Source of the DNA: Tigriopus japonicus
Lineage: Eukaryota > Arthropoda > Copepoda > Harpacticoida > Harpacticidae
Length of the DNA: 64,000 nucleotides
Reading direction: 5' to 3'
Assembly (NCBI GenBank): GCA_010645155.1
Contig: CM021321.1
Location: forward strand, 6,424,390-6,488,389
Part shown: positions 1 to 10,403 of the stretch, piece after piece
Layout: each line of letters opens with the position of its first letter
How positions within the stretch are numbered: position 1 is the first letter of the stretch
Position numbers and translations under genes: made by a program
Notes under the pieces: generated by a model
Seen by the model: only the letters and a program-made list of their open reading frames with translations
The model's database searches: none
What the model was told of the DNA's origin: nothing

Positions 1-349
1 ATTTCCTACCTCCTCACTTTAGAGCTTAACCGTTATGCATTTTAAACTATATCATGCTCCAATCCTTTTCCAAACAATCGCAAAACGCTTTAAATCTAAA
101 AAAGCGAAATCATGCTCAGTAACATGTGATCTTTCACTAACAAATACAAAATCTAAACAAAATCCAATATCAGACCGCTCAGAGTTATCATTCAAATTCA
201 ATCAGTCACCCTGTCGACAGCTGACCAAATTGCTGGATGGTCTCAAAATCAACGCTGGATTTCAATCGACGAGTTCATCTCCAGAAATTTGGACGAAATC
301 ATCCCGTGAAACCTAACATCGGACCTTCCATCCACATCCCTCGTCAAGG
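1..349 (+). other. 5' flank of the TPR gene
   Basis: No conserved coding signal is visible. A 93-codon open frame here has low-complexity, non-protein-like content and is treated as chance. The stretch probably holds the promoter and 5' untranslated region of the TPR gene, whose ATG is at 350. No clear TATA box was found. Confidence 0.5.
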
Positions 350-3300
350 ATGGACGTGGTGACGCCCGAGGGAGGCGGTGACCATCTTCTGGGCGTGTTT
401 GGCCAGGAGATTCTCGACCAAATCCCGGCCGATCTGAAAACGGCCCTCGATCAGAAATGGACGGTTTTCCATCAAAATCTCGAAGAAGAGCGCATCAAGG
501 TCGAAAAGGACAATGTTCTCAAAGGTAAGATCTCTCTTCCATGATGAATCTGGATGCTTCTCTAATGCTTATAATCCCGTTTCAGAGACTCAAGTCTTCG
601 AACTGGAGCGAGACCTGGATTTGACCCGTCAGAAACTTGAATCAACGCTTCAATCGCAATCGCTTTTGAACGGAGACAAAGAGGCTTTGACGGAGAAATG
701 CCAGGAAGCCCAGCAAAAAATTGAGAATCTCCAAGAGAAATCTCAATTGTAAGGTTATTGAGGTATTTGTGATTGGCTTTGGATTTTCATGTTAAAGATG
801 GGTTCTTTAGGTTGTCGGAAGAGAATGGATCGTTGAAACGAGAACGAGACCAACTGCAAGGCGAGCGAAATGACGTGATTGGCATGGCTGAGAGGCGGTT
901 GACTGAAATTGAGCGTTTGCAAAAAGAGGTTCAGAGTCTGTCCAACCAGTTACTTGAGGCGAATAATGCAAAATGCGAAGCCATTGTCAAAGTGGAGGAG
1001 ATCGCGTCCAAAGAGATTGTGCTCGAGTACAAGGAAAAACGCATTCAAGAGGAACGGGAGTATATGAACGCCCAAATCCAGACCTTGAGTAGTCAGTTGA
1101 GTCAAACCAACGACGAGATCATTCGAGTGAGAAGTGAGCAGAGCCAACGATTAGCCCAATTGTCCTCGGATTTGGCTCAAAAGTCCGAGGAAGTCAGCAT
1201 GTTAGAGGGTCGAGAAGAGGCCTTGAAGGCTGACTTGGAGACTGCCAACGTGAGATGTGAAGAATTGGCCGAGCGACTCAAAGCGGCTCGAGAATCTGAA
1301 ATTGCCGTCGAGGAGAACTATCGCCAAGAAGTTCGGGCTCAGACTAAATTGGCCGAGCTCTATAAGAACCATTGTGATGATTCCGAAAAGAAGGCGGCGG
1401 ATTTGGCCAAGGTGGTAGAAGAGCTCCAAGACCTGGTCAAACAAACCTCGGACCGATACGGCAAATTGGAAGATTGTCTGGAATCCGAACGTCTTGAGAA
1501 CAAAGAAGAGCTGAAGCGCCGCAACGAAGCCATTCGCGCTCTGCGTAAGGAATTAACTGATGCCAACGATCTCATTAAAACACTCAAAACCAAAGGTTAG
1601 TGAAGTGCGACCAATATTTATTATTTGCCATTTTTATGCATCTTGCTTTAATTTTAGGTCTCACGGAAGAAGGAATCGAGAAATTGTCGCCCTCGGCTGC
1701 GGCTGCCAGTAAGCTTTTGAAATCGGGCATGAGTCTCACCCAGATCTATTCGCAATTGGTCACTTGCCAGGAAGAATTGATTCAAGCCAAAGATGACAAC
1801 ACAAGGTTGAATTCTTATCTGGACCAGATCTTGAAAGAAATCGAGGAACGAGCTCCCATCATGAAGCAACAAAGAGAGGATTATGAACGAGCCGTAGACG
1901 CTGTGAGCTCATTAACCCGACAACTTGAGGATGCACGACACGAATATGAATTCAGGAAGAGAGAAGCTTTGGACGCCAGACAGAAATCGGAAGCTGCCCA
2001 ACGAGAAAACCGACGAAGAATGACGCAAGTCCAAGATTTGGGCCGTCAAGTGGCCGTTCTTGTCCGAGAAGTGGAGGCTGCTCGTGCTGGATTCAATACT
2101 TCCCGACATCCTTTAAACACTTCAAGCACGGACATGAATCAATCTGGGGATGCTGACGCTATCATTTCGGATCGTCTTGTGAGTTTCCGAGATGTAGCCG
2201 AGTTGCAACAGAAGAACATTGAATTACTAAGTGTCGTCCGAGAACTGTCCTCGAATCAAGAATCGGCTGAAAATCGCGTCGTGGAAGAGAAAACTGCCGA
2301 GCTCAAGCGTGAGTTGGAAATGGCTTCCGCTCAAGTGGAAGAGTTAAGAGCTGCTCGTCAACGCCAAGAAGTCATGGTCGAATCTATTATCAATGAGCGA
2401 GACATGTACAAATCTATTGCGACAGGAGGCGGAACCGAACCTATGCCCTCAGCTCCAATGGCTACCTCAACACCTGGAGCGCCTCTGAAGAGTGGTGATG
2501 CCACCATTTCCAGTCCATCTCCCGCCAAGACCAAGACACCATATCATGAACTAGAGAAGAAGGCCATCTCAGCTGAAGCATCATTGGCAGAAGTGAAGAA
2601 AGAATTTGATCTTTATCGCGAAGAGAAATGTGAGAATCTTCGGATGATTGAAGATGAGCTCAAGAAGACCCGAGAAGAGCTTCAGGACAAAAAGACCAAG
2701 TTCATCAAGTTGGCGTCCCAAGAAGAGTTCAACAATGAGCGTTACAAGACCGCCCAGGCCAATGCTCAAGCCTACAAAAAGCAGATGGAAATCCTGAATG
2801 AACGATCAACCAAACTGAGTGCCATTGTGGCTAAACACGAAAGCACCATCGAGCTTCTTCGAAACGAGGTTTTGGCCGCTCAATCCAAATTGTCTCAATC
2901 GGAGGTTCAATTAGACTTCCTCAAACACGAGAAGGGCGTTCTGAAGGCTGCCGAGGCCCGACTCATTCAAGAGAACGAGATCCTTCATCGTCAGAAGACC
3001 AGTTCCTCAATGGTGATGGAGAACCTCAATCTCGTCAAGCTGAACCTAGAACGACAAGAACAAGAACGAAACATGCGTCTCGAAAACAAAAACGAAGCTC
3101 TCGAGAAAGAAGTAGCCCTTCTGAGAAAGAAACTAGACGCTGAAGAAGAGAACTACAAACAGGCTGTTCAAGCATGGGAGAAGGCCCAAAATGACCTCCG
3201 ACTCAAATTGGATGAAGCCATGGCCAATGAGAAGGAAGCTGTTGAAAAGGTGGCTAATCTTCAAACTCAGTTCGATGAATCCAGACTTCAGCTCACTGAG

Positions 3301-6300
3301 ACTCAAGAGAAACTTGAGTTGGCAGAGTCCTCTTTGGCTGGACGAGGTGTGAAGGCCATGTCTCGCCAAGAGAGCCAACCAGAAGTCTCAGCCAAGGTCA
3401 GAGATCTTCAGCTCCAATTGACCCAAAGCAAGAACGAAGTGAATAATCTCAAGATCCAATTGAATAGTAGCAAGGAGGCGTGTGCCAATTTCAAGAATTT
3501 GGCCGAATCCGCCGAAAAACGATTGAGCGAAAACAACGTGGCCGAAAAAGCATTGAAAACCGACTTGGAAAATCGATTACAACAAGCTTTAGAGACCAAA
3601 AGCGCGCTAGAAGCTAAACTAGTGGAACTTCAACAAGCCAAGATTGGCTCAGGAGAGGAGATCAACCTGAAAGAAACCCTTCTCGTCACCCAAAACAACC
3701 TACAAACGGTGTCAGCTCAGTTGGTCGAAGCCCAGAGGATCGAAGTTGAGTGTCGTGCTGAAGTTGAGCGCCAAAAGATTTTGATTGAAGAGGCTCAACA
3801 AAACTACGAGAGAGAATTGGTGCTCCATTCGAAAGACGTGGAGACCATGAATGGGCTCAAGACCATTGTGAATTCTCATCGAAATGTCGTCCATGAAAAA
3901 GAAGAAGCTCTTAAGAACGCTCTCGAGTCGCTGTCGGAAGTCAAAGCCAATGCTTCTCAAGTGGAGGAGTCTCTAAAAACCGAATACGCCCAGCTTCATG
4001 AACAATTCAAGATTGTCGAGGAGGAAAACAAATCCTTACACAACCAATTGGCCACCATCACCGAACAAATGACGTCAATCCAACGACACGTGGAGGGTAA
4101 TCCTGATGCGAGCAAGTCCTTCTCCGAAGAGGACACGAAATCCACCGAGCAACTGATGCAGGTCATCAAGTACCTGCGAAGAGAGAAGGAGATCCTTAAC
4201 AGCAAGATCGAGGTTGCCCAAGCCGAATGTGCCAGAGTCAAATCTCAATCTGAGCACTTCCAGAAACAATTGAACGAATCCCAAGCAGTGTTGGCTAGAG
4301 AACGTGAGCAATCGTCGACATCCGCCATGTCATCTTCGAAATATGCGGATCTCCTACAGAAGGTCCAAACTAATTCCGCCTTAAGTGATTCCAACAAGAT
4401 CTTGAGAGAGGAGAACGAAGCTCTCAACGGACAACTCAAGAGCGCGCAAGCTGATGTCGAAATCTGGAAGCAAGAAGTCAATCCAATCAAGGATCGAATC
4501 AAAGTTCTAGAGGAGAAAGAGAACACCCTAAACACGGAACTGATTGCGGCCAAGCGCGAAGTCGAGAAATGGAAACAACGATCCAACCAATTGATTGAGA
4601 AGCAACAAATGATGAACCCAGAAACAGTCAAGGCCATGCAGAATGATATTTCAAGTCTCACCCAGCAGCTTGAAAAAGCCCGTTTGATGGCCACCAAGCA
4701 CAAAGGTGATGCTGATCGCCTATCGGTCGAGCTCAACCGAGTAAAGGCTCAATTGTCCAAACTTGTTCAAGACATCAAAGGCAAAGTGGCAGAGATTGGT
4801 CGGTTGAATCAGGAGCAAAAGAAACTGATGGAGAATTGCTCACAATTAGAGTCCAAATTATCGGCCATGGATCGTGAGAAGAACTCTGTAGTGAGCGAAA
4901 GAGACACCATCAAACAAGAGCTCCTCAGGGAGAAGAATCGAAATGCCAACCTCCAGAAATCCGATGGAATTGAGTCGGAAAAGGTCAAGAAAGAGTTGGT
5001 CGCCTTGAAAGAACAGGACGCCAAACGAAACATCGAGCTTGAGAACTACAAGAAGAAGTTGCTTGAAAATAAGACTCAGATCACCCGTCTGAAGCAAGTT
5101 GGTCGCGATTTCAAGGAAAAATCCGACAAATTCCAGCAAGAACTCATCGTCTTACGAGAAGAGAAGGCCAAATTGGCCACTGAAATGGCGAGTGGGAGTG
5201 CCAAAACCACAAGCACCGCCTCCGGATCCACTCCAGAAGGAAGTGATGAAGAATTAAGGGCTAAAGTCACGGAGTTAGAGAAGAAGAACGAGGAAGGGGA
5301 AGCATTGATTGCCGAAACCATGAAGGAGTTGGAGAGCAAAGATGCCGAAATTACAGAGTTGAATGACAAATTAGGTGCCTTTGAGCGCGATTTGAAGGTT
5401 TCCAAGATGAAAGAAAAGAGAGCTTTGGACGTTCTGAAGGCCTGCAAGGTTGATATTACCCGCATCAAGACGGAGAATAAGGATCTCAAGACGGAAAATA
5501 CCATCATGCGAACCAAAAACAATCTCCCACCCAGACAACCTGGCCCAAGCAGGACCGAATTTGATGCACAGAAAACAGAGTTTGAGAACAAATTGAAGAC
5601 TTTGAGCGAACAAAAAGAAAAGTTAGAGGCTGAATACAAAGAAGAACGGGAAAAGCTCCAACAACAAATTGAAGCCCTTCAACAAGAACTCCAATCCAAT
5701 CAGAAGCAACTTGACGAAGCTCTCAACTCACAAGAGCAGCAGCAACAACAGCAGCAGATACAACAACAACAGCAACAACAACAACAAAACCCTCCACCAC
5801 AGCAACAACAGGGAACCAGCTCCGAAACTAAACCATCAACTGAAGCTGTGACTGCCAGTGTAAAGCCCATGGCAGGGTCTTCCGGAACTCAACGCAAGCA
5901 GACCTCCTACCCTCAGGCCCAAGTACATCCCACCCGCCATGTTCCAGCCGCCACTATTCGTCCCACGGCCATGAGAACCCCGCAACAAGCCTCTGTTCAG
6001 CCAATGGTTTCGGTGAGTCCGAACTCAGCATCCCAATCCACTTCCACCACCACGACCCATTCAGCCATCACCATGATGACGCCAAACTTGAACCCGAATG
6101 CGAGTGAGTTCATTCCCAGGATCGCCTCCGTCCCCAGTGGATCTGGAGAGACAGTCGAGTCCTCAGATGAAAGCACCCCTCGTGCCAGAGTCCTTCCGAG
6201 ATCTCAGGATTCTGATTCGGATTCTGGACCCAGTAGCTCAGCTGGGCCAGGATCTACCACTCAACCTTCTGGAGGCGCCAGTGGTGGGCCCACAGGAGGT

Positions 6301-8265
6301 CCTCCTGCTAATCAAAAGCGACCACGGGATGATCCCCCGGATTCGGATTCAAATAATATTAAACGAATCAGAACGGTAGTCGGTGAAGCTGAGGGAATTC
6401 GACAAGGCTCCGTTCCCCCTCCATCGTCAACCACTCAAGAGGAAGATGATGGCGAGGAAGTGGAGATTGTTTCCCTGGAAGGGGCTGAACCGGAAGCCAT
6501 GGAAGATGAAAGTGACGAAGATAATGAAGAAGAGGAGCTGGACGAGGATCCCGGAGATGTCGAAGAGGATGAAAACCGTGCACCCATGGATGAAGTTGAC
6601 GACCCAAACGAGCGAGATGAAGGCGAAATCGACGATGAAGACAACGATGAGGAAGAAGAGGATGATGATGTGGAAGACGAAGAAGAGGACGAATCCATGC
6701 AACAAGGTGACAAAGACGACGATGTGGTTCAGGTGGAGGACACGGACGACGAGGATTCCAGTCAGTATCAAGTGCCTGAACAGTCGGATGAAGGCGTAGT
6801 TGCAGCAGTCGTTTCTGGGGCTGCCGGTGAAAGTGAACCATCCAGCTCATCGACCAGGCAAGGTCATGAAGGTGGAAACGGTGATGGTCGAAGCCACGTG
6901 TCTAGCGTAGTAAGTAAACGTTATGTTCATGCCTTTATCGAAATATGATTGCGAAAATGTTTGGACTTCTTTTTGTTAGACTTTGGAAGATCAAGGTGAT
7001 AGCGTCGTCCCCGGAACTCCCAAATTGTCCCAACCTCAAAGTGACCTTTTCGGAGGCATCACCTCGGAGCAATCCGCACAAGCCAGCTCGAGTGAAGGTG
7101 GAACCTTTGGTTTTGGATCCATTCCTGATGTAGCTGTCAGCAGCTCGAGTGGAGGAACCACCACAGCCACTTTGGCCGCTCAGGATGGTGTGGACCGAAC
7201 AGCTGTGGACATTGCTCAATTTGTCCAAGCCACGGAAAGCTCTTCTACTATGGGACAACCCCGGGCTTCCACGTCCCAAACGAAAGGTGCGTTTCCTCGA
7301 AGAGAAGTGCCGATTTTGATTGAATTTTTCATTTACGTTCTTGACTCTTCTTGCTCTAGGTTCCCTGAGCTCGCAACTTTCTAATACAGCTGTGGACATT
7401 CCGGCACGATTTGGATCTCAAGAAGACGTTGTTATCCTTGATGATGACTCCAATCAATCCACCGGAAGTGTATCCACTTCCGCCCAAAGATTGGCTGAAG
7501 GACAAGAAGGCTCTCAAAAACCGTCCGCTTCAGAAATAATGTCCACTGAACAAGTTCAGTCCTCAGAAGGTAAGGTTTTTTCCCATATCCAATTACACGT
7601 AGTTTAGTCAACGGCTTGATTATTCCGTGATTTTTCGATTGATTTGAAACTCTTTTATTTCGATTTTTTACACGATCATTCGTAATACTGGTATTTTTTA
7701 ACTAAACCGAATTTATTGGTGAAATCCAAAGAATCTGTCCATGGAGATGAAACCGTAACTTTGTTAGAATAAAGCTCCTTCCCAAAATTTCTCACGGACA
7801 AAGTTATAACTAATCGATATTGTCCTTGTTCTCTGTGCTCACAAACCACAAAAAAAATCTTATAAAGTGTATCCTGGGTTCATTCTAGGCGACCTTGATC
7901 AAGGCTCAAGCTCCCAAGCAGGTCCAAGCCAGAGTCAAGGTGGGGCCGTGTCTTCATCCAATCGCCCCGATGTCTCGGCTGTGCCATCAACCAGTGCTGG
8001 CTCAAGCACCGGAAGTGCCGACAAGAAGAGGCTCAATCGTAACCGTATTGTATTCGATTTGAATGAGGACAATAGCAGCAGTTCAAATCAACCTCCAGCA
8101 GGCCGTGGTGGAGGTGCTGGAACCAGTGGCAGTTCTTTTCGTGGCATGCGAGGGAGCTCCATGATGAGAGGCAATCCATCTTCTCGGGGAGGAAATCCAG
8201 GAGGTCCAAGAGGTGGAGGACAAAAAGCTCGCCGAGCCAAGCCTCAATTTACTCGAGGAAAATGA
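350..8265 (+). CDS. TPR: Nucleoprotein TPR / Megator, nuclear-basket coiled-coil protein
   Basis: Seven exons: 350-524, 586-748, 811-1595, 1658-6909, 6980-7286, 7360-7569 and 7889-8265, giving about 2,422 residues, the usual TPR size. The family forms the filaments of the nuclear basket and acts in RNA export quality control and spindle-checkpoint scaffolding. About the first 1,700 residues are near-continuous heptad coiled coil, starting with the EEERIKVEKDNVLK region. A short glutamine-rich run (about 5737-5812), a Ser/Thr/Pro-rich linker and a very acidic Asp/Glu tail (about 6436-6770) follow. The protein ends in a Gly/Arg/Ser-rich basic segment (about 8090-8262). One exon of 5.25 kb carries most of the coding sequence while the other introns are 60-75 bp, except the last (319 bp). 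The domain order (long coiled coil, then acidic unstructured tail) is the TPR/Megator layout; a generic coiled-coil protein is much less likely. The start ATG is followed at once by conserved-looking coding sequence. Confidence 0.92.
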
Positions 8266-8320
8266 ACGTACGGGCTTCAATGATGATTTTGTACAGAATG
8301 ACCGTGAACCACCCACAGAC

Positions 8321-8326
8321 AATAAA
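8321..8326 (+). terminator. Polyadenylation signal of TPR
   Basis: A canonical AATAAA lies 56 bases after the TPR stop codon and is the only one between the stop and the convergent kinase gene. The assignment rests on position and consensus only. Confidence 0.6.
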
Positions 8327-8516
8327 AATGATATTTTTCCTTGAAAGAAATGAAGCTCAAAGTCAATTATGTCATGGGTGCACGAGGTGTATTGTACTGA
8401 AGCATCATTTATATTTGATTGAAACTATGAATGAAGGGAATCGCGTGTTCGCTTAGAAGTTTTGACACGAATACAAGAAACTAATTGATTACTAGAGTGG
8501 AGGGGGAAGAGGTCGG

Positions 8517-9745
8517 CTACACGGCAGTTTCGAGGGGATCCATTTGAAATGCGGGCATATCGGAGGAACTCACGGATCCATTCGAATTCTTGCGGAATTG
8601 CTCCGGCAAACTATTGATATAGTCCATATACTTTTTAATATCGGATTGTAACACTTTCGAGTCCAGTAACTAAACGAGACGAATCCAATTAGAGAACTAT
8701 AATAATGGATATCTCACTTAAATCTCACCTGTTTGGCGGAAGGCCTCCTCCCAGGTTCTGGTCGAAGAAGCACTTTCACTAATTCTGCCATGTTAATCGA
8801 ATAATGATTGGGAATGGGTTTGTATGAGGCTCGGGTAATATACACAACCATGCGTGCCAAATCCTGGCCTAAAAAGTAAAAATGACTCGCTTCAAATTTC
8901 TGAAGAACTTCATCAAAAATTTAGCCTTGACCTGGAAAAGCCGGTGATAGTGCACACATTTCGTATAAGACACATCCTAATGCCCACATGTCGGATTTAT
9001 AGTCGTAGGGCTTGGAACAACAGATTTCCGGGGACAAATATTGAGGTGTGCCAAGTCCAGTGGAAGCAAAGTCATTCTCGTGACTGGAAATTGAAAATAA
9101 GTCGGTTCAAATATTCCAAAGAGGGATAAATTCAACCAACCTAAGAGTTTTGGAGATCCCGAAATCGCCCACTTTGATGAGTTTGGTCGAGGTTAGAAAG
9201 ATATTCTGCGTTTTGAGGTCCCGATGAAGGATGTTGTTCTTGTGGAGATAATGTAGAGCAAAAGTGATTTGGACCAAGTAGTTTTTGATGCATCCTTCCT
9301 CCATGAACACCTTTTCATGGCGATGCTTCTTGACAAGTTGTCCGAGATCGCCACCATCGGCGTATTCCATCACGATACTGATGAGAGGCACTCCAGAAGG
9401 ACTGTACGAACCATAGTACTCTTTGTATCGAATGATGTTCACATGGGAACACCTCTTTATGATGTTGATCTCATTGAAAGCCGCATTTTTGTCCTGTAAT
9501 TATAATTCGACATGTACGTCAATCAAGAAACCCATAAAATATATTGCTACCTTGTCCGAGCTATCCGAGGTCATTTTGAGTTCTTTAACCACATATTGGC
9601 GATTGCTTTGGATGGAACGAACGAGCCAAGCTTCGCCAAAAGTGCCTGATCCCAGAAGTCGGCATCGTTCATACTTGGAGGAGGGTCCAATTCTCTCATG
9701 GATCCCACCCGATGATGAGGATCCGGATCCAAAATCTTGAGACAT
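8517..9745 (-). CDS. NIMA-related (NEK-family) serine/threonine kinase
   Basis: Five exons on the minus strand: 9745-9551, 9493-9141, 9083-8932, 8868-8729 and 8669-8517, about 330 residues. All core kinase motifs are present: glycine loop [12 protein letters not shown] (31-42), ATP lysine in VVKELK (K54), helix-C glutamate (E73), catalytic HRDLKTQN (D157), DFG (D175) and a GTPQYLSPE activation segment followed by the [13 protein letters not shown] helix. The DGGDLGQLV hinge and the [11 protein letters not shown] segment are NEK-like. The C-terminal tail is only about 50 residues, so this is a short NEK with no obvious coiled coil or RCC1 repeats. Which vertebrate NEK it corresponds to cannot be decided here. 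NEK kinases act in centrosome, cilium and mitotic control. It is convergent with TPR (251 bp between stop codons). Confidence 0.85.
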
Positions 9746-10403
9746 AGTTTTGCGATGGAATATTCCGCAAAAGAAGAGGATTAAGGAGTAGATGGTTCAG
9801 GGGTCATGATTGTTTGTCCATAATTGGTATTAGAGGGGATTTTATTGGAAACGATTGCAAGAACTGTTGGAGGAATTTGTTTCTCTTGTGGCAAAGAGGT
9901 TTGGTGGATGATTTGAAAATAATTCAGGTCTTTTGATAGATAGCTGAAGTGATTAGATTGATGACATATCATCATTTTTCATAGATATAGATGGTAATTA
10001 ATCCCTTTGAAAATAATCTGTTTTGAGTACAACATGATGTACTTAACAGATTTAATTCGTTCATGTTCGATTGTCTATTTTTTATTCTGTTGATTAATAG
10101 ATTTGAAGTAAACTAAACTGCTTAAACGTAGAAACAGTGTGGTTTTATTTATCTCGGCATCTTTAGCTATTGATATTACACAAAACTGACAAAAAATACT
10201 TCCGGATGAGAGAAGAGAGGTGACATTGAGACACCCGGTTCTTCAAGAGCCAAATCCATGAATATCATAGATTTCATCAAGGAAACACACTGTAGAGTTT
10301 CGCCTTCATTTGCACTTGCCGATCTCAATGGGCGACACATGTTCCCTTTCTCGGTCGGTGGATTTATAAGTATAAATATGGATGTATGTCGGGTATCACT
10401 AAT
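9746..10403. other. Intergenic region between the NEK and MYND/J-domain genes
   Basis: AT-rich, 658 bp, with no open frame that looks coding. Both flanking genes are on the minus strand, so it should contain the promoter of the kinase and the 3' untranslated region of the J-domain gene. No repeat or RNA gene was recognised. Confidence 0.4.

Noticed and set aside
4245..5639. Long minus-strand open frames of up to 187 codons inside the TPR exon
   Set aside because: They are antisense shadows of a strongly biased coiled-coil reading frame, rich in Ser/Leu/Phe, and contain no domain.
6368..6850. Open frames of 90-160 codons on both strands over the acidic TPR tail
   Set aside because: Low-complexity readings (His/Leu/Pro-, Met/Lys-, Ser- or Ile/Val/Phe-rich) of the GAA/GAT-rich stretch; the acidic frame is the one continuous with TPR.
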